The translations under genes and the position numbers were made by a program. Positions 31,291-39,150 of a stretch of DNA of 46,559 nt are shown here, in pieces. This stretch comes from an uncultured Flavobacteriaceae bacterium (lineage in GTDB: Bacteria > Bacteroidota > Bacteroidia > Flavobacteriales > Flavobacteriaceae), in the NCBI GenBank assembly GCA_938020445.1, contig CALIIC010000137.1, positions 1 to 46,559 on the forward strand. Reading direction: 5' to 3'. Each line of letters opens with the position of its first letter. The first letter of the stretch is position 1. The notes under the pieces were generated by a model. That model saw nothing but the letters and a program-made list of their open reading frames with translations. It did not search any database and was not told where the DNA came from.

Positions 31291-32775
31291 TCAATCCTGG
31301 GCCATTTCTACCTTGGGCGTCTTAAGTATTCTAATTTTGATTCGTAGTCCCGCAAATATAAGGGTCATGAACGGACTCAAATAATTGAAAATCGCGTACA
31401 TGAAATATTCTCCGGTTCCCACACCAAGTACCCCCGCTTGATAAGCGCCACAGGTATTCCATGGGATCAATACAGAGGTAACAGTACCTGAATCTTCTAG
31501 GGTGCGGCTTAGGTTCTCAGGAGCAAGACCTTTGTCTTCATATGCTTTTTTAAACATTTTTCCCGGAATCACCAAGGCAAGGTATTGGTCGCTTGCAATA
31601 GCATTTAGCCCCAAACAACTAATCACCGTACTTGCGAAGAGCCCGAAAACAGATGAGGCAATGGCCAGTAACTCCTTAGTTATTTTGGAAAGGGCCCCAA
31701 TGGCATCCATAACACCACCAAAGACCATTGCGCAACAAATAAGCAAAATAGTCCATAACATCCCTTGCATGCCGCCAGAACTGAATAAGTCATTCAGTTT
31801 TTCATTATCGGTGATGATGGAAGTATCGGTGGCAATCGATTGAAAAACAGCGGCCACCGGACTTTCGGCGATGCTCGATAACACGTCTTCTTGGAAAAAA
31901 ATAGCAAAACCAGCTGCAAGGGCAATGCCGGAACCCAGCGCGATCAACGGTTTTGTTTTTAAGAGTATGAGCGCAATTACGACTCCAGGAACAAGAAACA
32001 AATAGGGAGATATATTAAAAGTCTCGTCGATAGTGGCTAATAAGCCACTAATATCTGCACTACCCGTCGTATCGATGTTTAGGCTAATAATTGAAAATAC
32101 CCCCAGCGTTATCAAGATGGTAGGTACGGTCGTAAAGGCCATATAGCGAATATGGGTGAACAAGTCTGTACCGGCCATAGCGGGGGCTAAATTGGTAGTA
32201 TCACTTAAAGGAGACATTTTATCCCCAAAATAGGCGCCTGAGATAACGGCCCCGGCAATCATTCCCGCAGGAATACCCAAGGCACTTCCAATTCCTACCA
32301 AGGCAATGCCCACCGTGGCAGAAGTAGTCCAAGAACTCCCAGTGGCAATGGCAATGATCGCTGCTATAATAACAGAAGCCGGTAAAAAGATGGCAGGACT
32401 CAGTACTTGCAGTCCGTAATACACCATTGCTGGTATAATGCCGCTTACAAGCCAGGTGCCTGCCAAAGCCCCCACAAAAAATAAAATCATAATGGGAACA
32501 AAGACGCTGCGCAGATTCTCTCCAATCTCTTTTAACATTCCCATCAACGTCACCTTGTTGAAAAACCCGACAATTGCCGCTATTACACCACCTATTAAGA
32601 GAATAAACTGGTTCGAGTACGCTCCCAGCGCTTCTCCGTCGGCAACAAAAATGTTATAGGCCAGCATCCCCATCAACAGAATTACCGGAATCAGGGCTTC
32701 CCAAATACTTAGTTCTTTGTTCTCTACAATATTTTCATTTTCAGGCCCGGCCGGATTGATGTCTTGACTTTGCAT
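31291..32775 (-). CDS. nhaC: Na+/H+ antiporter, NhaC family
   Basis: A 494-residue inner-membrane protein with about 11-12 helices. NhaC signatures are clear: FVGALAGTWLVSGIIPAMVY, IATGSSWTTSATVGIALVGI and GAYFGDKMSPLSDTTNLAPA, the last being the family's ion-binding segment. The C-terminal half has LNAIASDQYLALVIPGKMF and LIPWNTCGAYQAGVLGV. It should exchange cytoplasmic sodium for external protons, consistent with a marine sodium economy. The N-terminal ~22 residues are a polar cytosolic extension (MQSQDINPAGPENE). A 14-bp palindrome at 32795-32808 lies just upstream and may be an operator. The next gene upstream, the Cys/Met PLP enzyme, is on the same strand 62 bases away. Confidence 0.94.
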   Translation of the reverse strand: MQSQDINPAGPENENIVENKELSIWEALIPVILLMGMLAYNIFVADGEALGAYSNQFILLIGGVIAAIVGFFNKVTLMGMLKEIGENLRSVFVPIMILFFVGALAGTWLVSGIIPAMVYYGLQVLSPAIFLPASVIIAAIIAIATGSSWTTSATVGIALVGIGSALGIPAGMIAGAVISGAYFGDKMSPLSDTTNLAPAMAGTDLFTHIRYMAFTTVPTILITLGVFSIISLNIDTTGSADISGLLATIDETFNISPYLFLVPGVVIALILLKTKPLIALGSGIALAAGFAIFFQEDVLSSIAESPVAAVFQSIATDTSIITDNEKLNDLFSSGGMQGMLWTILLICCAMVFGGVMDAIGALSKITKELLAIASSVFGLFASTVISCLGLNAIASDQYLALVIPGKMFKKAYEDKGLAPENLSRTLEDSGTVTSVLIPWNTCGAYQAGVLGVGTGEYFMYAIFNYLSPFMTLIFAGLRIKIRILKTPKVEMAQD

Positions 32776-32794
32776 GCATATTTGGTTTTGTACC

Positions 32795-32808
32795 TCGTAA
32801 TATTACGA
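32795..32808. promoter_or_regulatory. 14-bp perfect palindrome upstream of nhaC
   Basis: TCGTAATATTACGA is a perfect 14-base palindrome 20-33 bases upstream of the nhaC ATG. It sits where a repressor could block the promoter or leader. No regulator can be named from the sequence. Confidence 0.5.
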
Positions 32809-32837
32809 TATTGCAGCCTGTCTTGCAAGCATGGCCC

Positions 32838-34067
32838 TTATTCCTGTAACGCCTTTTTAGCCTTGGGATTAAGTATTCCAAGCAATTGCATACATTCTTT
32901 CATTACTTCATAGGTTCGTTCGATATCATTGTCCAAACCAATGGAGAACCGAATCAAACCGCTCCCAAGACCCATTTTTTCTTGTTCTTCTATGGGTATT
33001 TCGGAAGAAGTAGAGGAACCGGGTGCGCTGAACAGCGTTTTATAAAATCCAAGGCTTACCGCCAGGTATCCAAGTTTGCGATCTTGCATCAGTTCCATTA
33101 GGGTATTTGCATTTTCCAAAGACCCTACGTCAAGGGTAAGCAGCCCTCCAAAGCCGTATTCCGGGTTCATTTGATTTTTAAAGGCTATATGGCCTGGGTG
33201 GGAGGCCAAACCCGGGTAAGCAACGGGCAGACCATCTTTTTCAAATTGACGGGCTAGGTAAAGCGCATTGTGGCTGTGCTGTTTCATACGTATGTGAAGC
33301 GTACGCATATTTTTTAGTATCGAAGCTGCTCTAAAACTATCCAATGTACTGCCCAAGAGCATTCCGGCGCCGTTATTTACATCTTTTAAGGAAAGACAAA
33401 ACTCCTTGGTACCACAAACGGCCCCGGCAACACAGTCGCTTGTTCCATTGATAAACTTCGTAAGACTATGAATAACGACCGATGCACCCAATTGGGCGGC
33501 GGGGATCGATAAGGGCGAAAAAGTATTGTCTACCACCAACGGAATTCCATATTTTTCGGCTAGTTTTGATAGTTCTTTTATAACCGCTACTTCTAATAGC
33601 GGATTGCTCACGGCCTCGCAATAAATCATTTTCGTTTTTTCGGTTATGGCCTCTTCAACCGCTTGCAGGTTGGTAATATCTACAAAACTGGTCCCAATGG
33701 ATAGTTTTCGTAAAAAGTTTTTCATAAAGGCATAGGTGCCTCCATAAATGGTTCTACTACTGACAATATGATCGCCAGTATTACAAAGCTGCATGATGAC
33801 CGAACTTATTGCGCCCATTCCGCTAGCATAAACATTGGCTGTTTCGGTACCCTCCATGGCGGCAAGGGCTTCCCCGAGGTATAGGTTGGAAGGGGATGAG
33901 TGCCGGGTATATAGATAACATCCCTCGGTATTCCCTTCAAACGTATCGAACATGGTCTTCGCCGATAGGAAAGTATAAGTAGATGAATCTGAAATAGAAG
34001 GGTTCACACCCCCATATTCGCCGAAATATTGTAAATCTTGAAGTTTGTTGGACGCTTTGTGGTTCAT
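32838..34067 (-). CDS. Cys/Met-metabolism PLP enzyme (methionine or cystathionine gamma-lyase-like)
   Basis: This 409-residue fold-type I enzyme has all trans-sulfuration family marks: YTRHSSPSNLYLGEALAAME, ASGMGAISSVIMQL, SSRTIYGGTYAF with Y108, VVDNTFSPL, and HSLTKFINGTSDCVAGAV with the PLP lysine K204. The C-terminus has GLIRFSIGLDN. Candidates are methionine gamma-lyase (methanethiol, 2-oxobutanoate and ammonia), cystathionine gamma-lyase or gamma-synthase. The cysteine after the active-site tyrosine that marks classical methionine gamma-lyases (YGC) is glycine here (YGG), so the substrate stays open. A divergent Lrp/AsnC regulator parallels the mdeA-mdeR arrangement of Pseudomonas putida, which favours sulfur amino-acid breakdown. 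That link is inference. Confidence 0.9.
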   Translation of the reverse strand: MNHKASNKLQDLQYFGEYGGVNPSISDSSTYTFLSAKTMFDTFEGNTEGCYLYTRHSSPSNLYLGEALAAMEGTETANVYASGMGAISSVIMQLCNTGDHIVSSRTIYGGTYAFMKNFLRKLSIGTSFVDITNLQAVEEAITEKTKMIYCEAVSNPLLEVAVIKELSKLAEKYGIPLVVDNTFSPLSIPAAQLGASVVIHSLTKFINGTSDCVAGAVCGTKEFCLSLKDVNNGAGMLLGSTLDSFRAASILKNMRTLHIRMKQHSHNALYLARQFEKDGLPVAYPGLASHPGHIAFKNQMNPEYGFGGLLTLDVGSLENANTLMELMQDRKLGYLAVSLGFYKTLFSAPGSSTSSEIPIEEQEKMGLGSGLIRFSIGLDNDIERTYEVMKECMQLLGILNPKAKKALQE

Positions 34068-34110
34068 GATGCTAAATTTATAAGATAAAACTACCTATTA
34101 ATGGAATTAA

Positions 34111-34128
34111 AATCAATACAAATTGATT
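34111..34128. promoter_or_regulatory. Palindrome in the Lrp/PLP-enzyme divergent promoter region
   Basis: AATCAAT (34111-34117) and ATTGATT (34122-34128) form a 7-bp inverted repeat with a 4-base centre. It lies 44-61 bases upstream of the PLP-enzyme ATG, a plausible Lrp/AsnC contact half. Confidence 0.4.
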
Positions 34129-34134
34129 ATATTA

Positions 34135-34175
34135 GAATTTAAATCTATTTTTATTATATAATTAGATTTAAATTC
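34135..34175. promoter_or_regulatory. 12-bp inverted repeat, candidate Lrp-type operator
   Basis: GAATTTAAATCT (34135-34146) is exactly repeated in reverse as AGATTTAAATTC (34164-34175), with centres about 29 bases apart. It lies between the two divergent start codons. Lrp/AsnC octamers contact several AT-rich sites spaced by roughly helical turns, so this pair is a good candidate for autoregulation and control of the enzyme. Confidence 0.5.
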
Positions 34176-34216
34176 ATTTAAATTGTATTTCTATCCTTTT
34201 TTAAATAAAAATAACC

Positions 34217-34678
34217 ATGTTAAAACTCGATGCCACGGACCGCTTGCTTTTAAAGCTTTTACAGGAAGACAGTAAAAAAACTACCAAAGAGTACGCGAAC
34301 AAATTACAGCTTTCCACGACCGCGGTATATGAGCGTATGAAACGTTTAGAGCGCACCGGTGTAATAGCAAAGTATGTGGCCTTGGTTGATAAAACAAAAG
34401 TGAATAGATCTTTTACCGTACTATGTCAAGTGCGGCTGGTGCAGCATATCAAAGAGTTTGTTATGGATTTTGAACGGGCTGTATTTAAATTGGAAGAAGT
34501 GGTAGAGTGTTATCATACCAGTGGCGATTATGATTACATTTTGAAAATTCATGTAGCCGATATGTCGGCGTATCGGGAATTCATGATTTCAAAGCTTACC
34601 GTACTAAAGCATATCGGGAGCACACAAAGTTCTTTTAGCATCAAGGAGGTGAAGCATACAACGGCTATTGATTTGTAA
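34217..34678 (+). CDS. Lrp/AsnC-family transcriptional regulator
   Basis: The 153 residues split into an N-terminal winged helix-turn-helix (LDATDRLLLKLLQEDSKKTT; LQLSTTAVYERMKRLERTGV) and a C-terminal RAM/AsnC ligand-binding domain (~65-145). The latter shows VVECYHTSGDYDYILKIHV and the short helix EFMISKLTVLKHIGSTQSSF. Such proteins form dimers to octamers and sense amino acids. The divergent PLP enzyme, 149 bases away with shared palindromes, is the obvious target. By analogy with MdeR of Pseudomonas, it may activate the enzyme in response to methionine; this is inference from context. Confidence 0.95.
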   Translation: MLKLDATDRLLLKLLQEDSKKTTKEYANKLQLSTTAVYERMKRLERTGVIAKYVALVDKTKVNRSFTVLCQVRLVQHIKEFVMDFERAVFKLEEVVECYHTSGDYDYILKIHVADMSAYREFMISKLTVLKHIGSTQSSFSIKEVKHTTAIDL

Positions 34679-34760
34679 GCGTCGGTTCCTGGTTATCAGT
34701 GTTAAAGGGTATGCCCTCGCAGATTTTATCCTTAATTTCTGGGTTTAAGATGACATTGAT

Positions 34761-35261
34761 ATGAAACGAAACGATTTTTTCAAGGGCGCTGGTATAAGCA
34801 GTTTAGCCCTTGCATTCCTGACTTTGATATCTTTTGGTAGTTAGGAAGGGGAGCAGTTAGATGCCACCATTGTACAGGGGTTCTTGCGGGTTTTCCATTC
34901 CGATCTGGATAAGGTGAAGCAAATGCTTGAAGAATACCCAACACTGCTCAATGAGGCCCACGATTAGAAAATGGGAGATTTTGAAGCCGGACCAGCAGTA
35001 GCGAGCCATGTGAGGCAAAAAGAAGTGATATGGTCTCTTTTGGGAAAAGGTGCACGGACCAATATATTCACGGCCTGTGTACTTGGTAAGATAGCCGTTG
35101 TAAAACCAATGCCAACCGCGTTTCCTCAAAGTATACATGCGTTTGGTCCTCATGGATTTACATTACTACGCCATGCTCAAAAAGGGTGCGATGAGGCACT
35201 TGAAGTAGTGGCGTATGTGGTTTCTTTAGGGGCTAAACAAACAAAAATTTCCCTTTGGTAA
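34761..35261 (+). pseudogene. Ankyrin-repeat protein with exported N-terminus, broken by two in-frame amber codons
   Basis: One frame from ATG 34761 to TAA 35261 would encode about 166 residues: a signal-like start (MKRNDFFKGAGISSLALAFL), then ankyrin-type text. Examples are DLDKVKQMLEEYPTLLNEAH, FEAGPAVASHVRQKEVIWSL, LGKGARTNIFTACVLGK and HGFTLLRHAQKGCDEALEVV. It is interrupted by TAG at 34842-34844 and TAG at 34965-34967, with no frameshift between. I recall Bacteroidota ankyrin proteins with a tryptophan where the second amber lies (AHD-W). Other positions also look eroded (HVRQKEV for H..N.E). TAG is used as a normal stop nearby, so readthrough is unlikely. It is best read as a decaying, formerly exported ankyrin protein. 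Confidence 0.8.
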
Positions 35262-35414
35262 TATGGTATTACCGTCATATTAAAAGCTGTCGGTACCCAA
35301 CGTTTTCGATACCCATTCGGCATTGCCCAACCACAAAACATTCGTATTTTTGTTTCTTGTACGATAATTTGAATTCGTATCCGTAAAATAGTCCTGAACT
35401 AACAAAGAAATACT
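35262..35414 (+). promoter_or_regulatory. Leader and promoter region of lpd
   Basis: TATTTTTG at 35345-35352 fits the Bacteroidota -7 consensus. A TTG near 35321 could serve as a weak -33, giving a leader of roughly 55-60 bases before the lpd ATG at 35415. No other structure was seen. Confidence 0.45.
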
Positions 35415-36821
35415 ATGACTCAATACGATGTGGCCGTAATAGGCTCTGGCCCAGGGGGCTATGTAGCAGCGATTCGTTGCGCGCAGTTGGGAATGAAAAC
35501 TGCTATTATCGAGAAGTATCCCACACTTGGAGGTACTTGTCTGAATGTAGGGTGTATCCCTTCAAAAGCATTGCTCGATTCGTCCCATCACTATGAGGAT
35601 GCCATTAAGCATTTTGATGAACACGGTATTGAGATTCCCGGCGAAGTAAAGGTGAACCTTGAAAAAATGATAGGGCGCAAGCAAGGAGTGGTCGACATGA
35701 CTACCAAAGGTGTTCAGTTTTTGATGGACAAGAATAAGATCGACGTGTATGAAGGACTGGGCAGTTTTAAAGATGCTACCCATATTACCATCGCAAAGAA
35801 CGACGGGGAGACCGAGACGATTGAAGCCAAGCATACGATTATTGCAACTGGCTCAAAACCATCGACCTTGCCTTTTATAAAGTTGGACAAAGAACGAATT
35901 ATCACCTCTACCGAGGCCTTGAAATTAAAGGAAATCCCTAAACATTTATTGATCATCGGAGGCGGGGTCATTGGCTTGGAACTAGGTCAGGTGTATCGCA
36001 GATTGGGGGCAGAGGTCACGGTGATAGAGTATATGGACCGGATTATTGCCGGCATGGATGCTGCACTGTCGAAAGAGCTGATGAAGGCCATGAAGAAACA
36101 GAAAACTTCTTTTAAGTTGTCTCACAGGGTAACATCGGTTGAGCGAAAAGGCGAAGAGGTTATTGTAAAGGCGGAGGACAAAAAAGGCGAAGAGGTTATT
36201 TTTACCGGAGACTATTGTTTGGTAGCAGTAGGTCGCAGTCCGTATACGGCCGGGTTAAATCTTGAAGCCGCGGGAGTTACTATGGGGGATCGCGGTATGA
36301 TTGCTGTAAACGACCATTTACAGACCAATGTTGCCAATATCTATGCAATCGGTGATGTCATTAGAGGCGCCATGTTGGCGCATAAGGCCGAGGAGGAAGG
36401 TACCTTGGTAGCAGAGATTCTTGCAGGACAAAAACCACATATCGATTACAACCTAATTCCGGGAGTGGTGTATACGTGGCCAGAAGTTGCTGCGGTAGGG
36501 AAAACTGAAGAAGAACTGAAAGAAGCGGGTGTCGCCTATAAGGTGGGACAATTTCCCATGCGGGCCTTAGGTCGCGCAAGGGCGAGTATGGATGTCGACG
36601 GTTTTGTGAAGATTTTGGCGGATAAAACCACCGATGAAGTCCTAGGAGTTCACATGATCGGGGCGCGTTGTGCCGATTTGATTACCGAAGCGGTTACAGC
36701 GATGGAATTTAGGGCTTCTGCGGAAGATATTGCCAGAATGAGCCATGCGCATCCTACCTACGCTGAAGCGGTGAAAGAAGCAGCGTTGGCTGCTACAGAA
36801 GATAGGGCTTTGCACATTTAG
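35415..36821 (+). CDS. lpdA: Dihydrolipoyl dehydrogenase (E3)
   Basis: Lpd reoxidises dihydrolipoamide of the pyruvate, 2-oxoglutarate and branched-chain oxo-acid dehydrogenases and the glycine cleavage system, passing electrons to NAD+. The 468 residues show FAD binding VIGSGPGGYVAAIRCAQLG (~8-26), the redox disulfide GGTCLNVGCIPSKALL (~40-55), the NAD-binding IIGGGVIGLELGQVYRRLG (~182-200), the second FAD motif VANIYAIGDVIRG, and the C-terminal His-Glu pair in HAHPTYAEAVKEA. No E1 or E2 gene is adjacent, so this is a stand-alone E3 that can be shared by several complexes. A strong terminator follows at once. Confidence 0.98.
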   Translation: MTQYDVAVIGSGPGGYVAAIRCAQLGMKTAIIEKYPTLGGTCLNVGCIPSKALLDSSHHYEDAIKHFDEHGIEIPGEVKVNLEKMIGRKQGVVDMTTKGVQFLMDKNKIDVYEGLGSFKDATHITIAKNDGETETIEAKHTIIATGSKPSTLPFIKLDKERIITSTEALKLKEIPKHLLIIGGGVIGLELGQVYRRLGAEVTVIEYMDRIIAGMDAALSKELMKAMKKQKTSFKLSHRVTSVERKGEEVIVKAEDKKGEEVIFTGDYCLVAVGRSPYTAGLNLEAAGVTMGDRGMIAVNDHLQTNVANIYAIGDVIRGAMLAHKAEEEGTLVAEILAGQKPHIDYNLIPGVVYTWPEVAAVGKTEEELKEAGVAYKVGQFPMRALGRARASMDVDGFVKILADKTTDEVLGVHMIGARCADLITEAVTAMEFRASAEDIARMSHAHPTYAEAVKEAALAATEDRALHI

Positions 36822-36829
36822 GAGTATCT

Positions 36830-36882
36830 AAAAGCAATAAAAAAACCCATCATTTCTGATGGGTTTTTTTATTGCTTTTTTT
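36830..36882. terminator. Strong intrinsic terminator after lpd
   Basis: A long near-perfect stem, AAAAGCAATAA plus AAAAACCCATCA, pairs with TGATGGGTTTTTTTATTGCT around a TTTC loop (36853-36856), followed by a T-run. It lies 9 bases past the lpd stop and also faces the minus-strand CDGSH gene, so it likely works in both directions. Confidence 0.95.
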
Positions 36883-36952
36883 TTAAAGCCAAAGGAAACC
36901 CCCGTTGGTGAAAAAACGCATGAGGGCATATTTAAGCCTTTTCAACTTGTCA

Positions 36953-37183
36953 TTACGCCTTGTGTGAACCATCGCAATATGGAGGATTCGCTGTTTTTTT
37001 GCAGGTGCATAGCCAAGCATCTTTTTCTTCATCGGCAGTAAAACCCATAGCTCCCGGTTTTTCATGAGCGCGATGCGCTCCATCACAGAATGGCTGTAGT
37101 TCGCTATGACTGCAAGTGCACCATGCATAACGTTTGTCTTTTTCGAGTGTTACTTTAATAGGGGAGAATTCATGTTCGCTCAT
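36953..37183 (-). CDS. Tandem CDGSH iron-sulfur protein
   Basis: This 76-residue protein is built from two CDGSH motifs. The first uses C22, C24, C33 and H37 (WCTCSHSELQPFCDGAH); the second C59, C61, C70 and H74 (LCTCKKTANPPYCDGSH). Both fit C-x-C-x2-(S/T)-x3-P-x-C-D-G-x-H, so each should bind a [2Fe-2S] cluster with 3Cys-1His ligation. The two-motif form corresponds to the CISD3/MiNT type, which is monomeric, rather than the one-motif mitoNEET dimers. There is no signal peptide, so it is cytosolic. Bacterial CDGSH proteins are linked to redox and iron homeostasis, but precise roles are open. It lies 49 bases after the acyltransferase gene on the same strand. Confidence 0.93.
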   Translation of the reverse strand: MSEHEFSPIKVTLEKDKRYAWCTCSHSELQPFCDGAHRAHEKPGAMGFTADEEKDAWLCTCKKTANPPYCDGSHKA

Positions 37184-37232
37184 AGCTGGTACTATTTTTA
37201 TTAACCTTAAACGAAGATAGTAAAAAACAGCA

Positions 37233-38417
37233 CTAACCTCTTACCAAGCCAATAAATCGAAGTAGACGGTAAAAAGAAGTCTTGGCACCCTCTAACAAGA
37301 ACAACAGAATTTGTTCTGATTTAATCCATAAAAAACGAAGGGAAGTGGCAACGTTTAATTTTATGAATTCCTTGCGTTCCTCATAGCGCAATGCAAAATA
37401 AGTACAGGAAAGCATAAATAATAGCGCTCCTGAAATCACGGCGTAGGGAGAAAGGGAATGATTGAGAAAACCATATATTCCAAGCCCGGTAAAGCTGCCA
37501 TACAATATTATAAAGTGAATAATGTAGATAGAAAGAGTGCTCTGTCCGATTTTAAGAAGGGTACGATTTTTAAGAACTCCCCGAATGAGCATAAATACGG
37601 CAAATACCAGAAAAACATCCCCCAACCGAATAAAAAGGTAATTATTGAAGAAGACATCTGCGAACAATTGAATGCTAGTGGCCCGCGACAAGGCTAAAAA
37701 TAAATCAGAAGAGTAAAAAATAAGTCCGCTACCCACTGCAATTGCAATCGAAATTGCCGCTGGATAAAGCCATTTAAAATTTTTAAACCTGGTAAAGATC
37801 AATGAAAGGAAGGCGCCAAACGTTGCATAGCCAAACCAAGGGAAGATAGTAAAGACAGAACCGTTGACCTTTGTAAAATAATTCGCTAAAAACTCAGGAA
37901 TAAATGCGAGTTGCATGCGTTGATAAGCAGGTTCGAAAATAAATAAGATGCATGTGAGAAACACCAAAATAACAGGAAAAACGCTCTTGTTTAATTTTGA
38001 TGTTAGCAAATAAACCCCAACAATGCCAAGGAGCGATAGGCCGATGCAGTGCAATACATCGATCAAATAAAAAGAATCATAGATGTCGCCTTGCAGCAAA
38101 CCAAATAGGTTCATACGGAGTAAATATCCGATCAACACTAATTGTAAACCACGACGGATTCCTTTTTGAACCCGAGGGTTTTGCAGGCCTATTTTATCAC
38201 CTCTAACCAGTAAATAAGTAAAGATAAAGCCAGAGACCGTAAAGAATACAGGCGCCGTAATTCCCCTGAAGTACTTCCAAATACTGAATGCCAAATTATC
38301 GTTGTCCCTGAAAATAGGGTCAAGGAGGCCATCAATGAAATGTCCTTGAAGCATCATTAAAATGGCCCAGGCACGCATCGCATCAACAAAATATAATCTG
38401 GCTGTCTTGTTTTCCAC
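37233..38417 (-). CDS. HGSNAT/DUF1624-like membrane acyltransferase
   Basis: The 394-residue protein has about ten membrane helices. It opens with LYFVDAMRAWAILMMLQGHF (residues 8-27), matching the 'D..R....M...H' start of the heparan-alpha-glucosaminide N-acetyltransferase and related families; H26 is the candidate acyl-transfer residue. It continues with FFTVSGFIFTYLLVRGDK and, near the C-terminus, IGQSTLSIYIIHFIILY, where a conserved histidine lies in a late helix. These proteins move acyl groups across the membrane onto sugars. Other acyltransferase-3-like families share the general plan. A cell-envelope polysaccharide is the likeliest acceptor, without further evidence. It precedes the CDGSH gene and is divergent from the FMN reductase. 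Confidence 0.8.
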   Translation of the reverse strand: MENKTARLYFVDAMRAWAILMMLQGHFIDGLLDPIFRDNDNLAFSIWKYFRGITAPVFFTVSGFIFTYLLVRGDKIGLQNPRVQKGIRRGLQLVLIGYLLRMNLFGLLQGDIYDSFYLIDVLHCIGLSLLGIVGVYLLTSKLNKSVFPVILVFLTCILFIFEPAYQRMQLAFIPEFLANYFTKVNGSVFTIFPWFGYATFGAFLSLIFTRFKNFKWLYPAAISIAIAVGSGLIFYSSDLFLALSRATSIQLFADVFFNNYLFIRLGDVFLVFAVFMLIRGVLKNRTLLKIGQSTLSIYIIHFIILYGSFTGLGIYGFLNHSLSPYAVISGALLFMLSCTYFALRYEERKEFIKLNVATSLRFLWIKSEQILLFLLEGAKTSFYRLLRFIGLVRG

Positions 38418-38613
38418 CTTATTTAGTAGTTAATAGTTTGGTCGTCTAAAACTGCTATAACTTAATCGTTCGTTTCTCAAATGAAACTGTTTACACCCCT
38501 ATATACTTGTTAAACAGTAGTTTTGGATGTTTGACGGCGCAAAATTAGGTAAAATACCGGCAATTCAGCATAATTTGCGGTATTTTCGACATTCGAAACT
38601 ATAAAACGCATTC

Positions 38614-39147
38614 ATGGGAATATTATTGGCATTCGCAGGTAGTAATTCTTCTACCTCAATTAATCTTAAACTCGTTCGATATACCGCTTCTTTAGTTGCG
38701 GATCACACTGTACAAACCTTGGATATGAGCAGATATCCATTTCCAATGTACAGTATAGATGCAGAACAAGAAAACGGCTTTTCCAATTCATTGATCGAGT
38801 TAAGGGACGATTTAAAAAAAGCAGACGGGTTAATTATCTCCGTAAACGAGCACAATGGGGCGCCTTCCGCCTATTTTAAGAATCTTTTTGATTGGTTTTC
38901 GCGTTTGGAACGCGATTTTTTGAATGAAAAGAAGATTTTTTTGATGGCAACCTCGCCTGGTAAGCGAGGCGCTATTGGAGCTTTGGGGAGTGCTGAAAAG
39001 GTATTGTCCATGTTCGGGGCAACCGTGGTGTCGACCTTTTCTTTGCCGTCTTTTGGGGCTGCTTTTGACGAAACTAACGGTATTTTGGACGATGAAAAAT
39101 CTGTTGAGCACCACAGAAAACTGGAAGATTTTATTGCCAATCTGTAG
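38614..39147 (+). CDS. NADPH-dependent FMN reductase family protein
   Basis: The 177-residue flavodoxin-like protein shows LLAFAGSNSSTSINLKLVRY (4-23), the 'GS.r..S.n..l' phosphate loop that holds FMN. It also has DMSRYPFPMYSIDAE, and LIISVNEHNGAPSAYFKNLF (~73-92), the 'p.YN...s..lKn..D' motif with H-N in place of Y-N. Relatives (NADPH-dependent FMN reductase, azoreductase or chromate reductase types) reduce flavins, quinones or metals. It starts the plus-strand run that continues into pabB only 3 bases after its stop, so the two are coupled. A flavin-handling role is likely, with the substrate unknown. Confidence 0.9.
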   Translation: MGILLAFAGSNSSTSINLKLVRYTASLVADHTVQTLDMSRYPFPMYSIDAEQENGFSNSLIELRDDLKKADGLIISVNEHNGAPSAYFKNLFDWFSRLERDFLNEKKIFLMATSPGKRGAIGALGSAEKVLSMFGATVVSTFSLPSFGAAFDETNGILDDEKSVEHHRKLEDFIANL

Positions 39148-39150
39148 TTT

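Noticed and set aside
34761..35261. Amber suppression or recoding to explain the two TAG codons
   Set aside because: TAG terminates intact genes in the same window (for example ackA at 4688-4690), and other residues of the ankyrin frame also look degraded, so a pseudogene is simpler.
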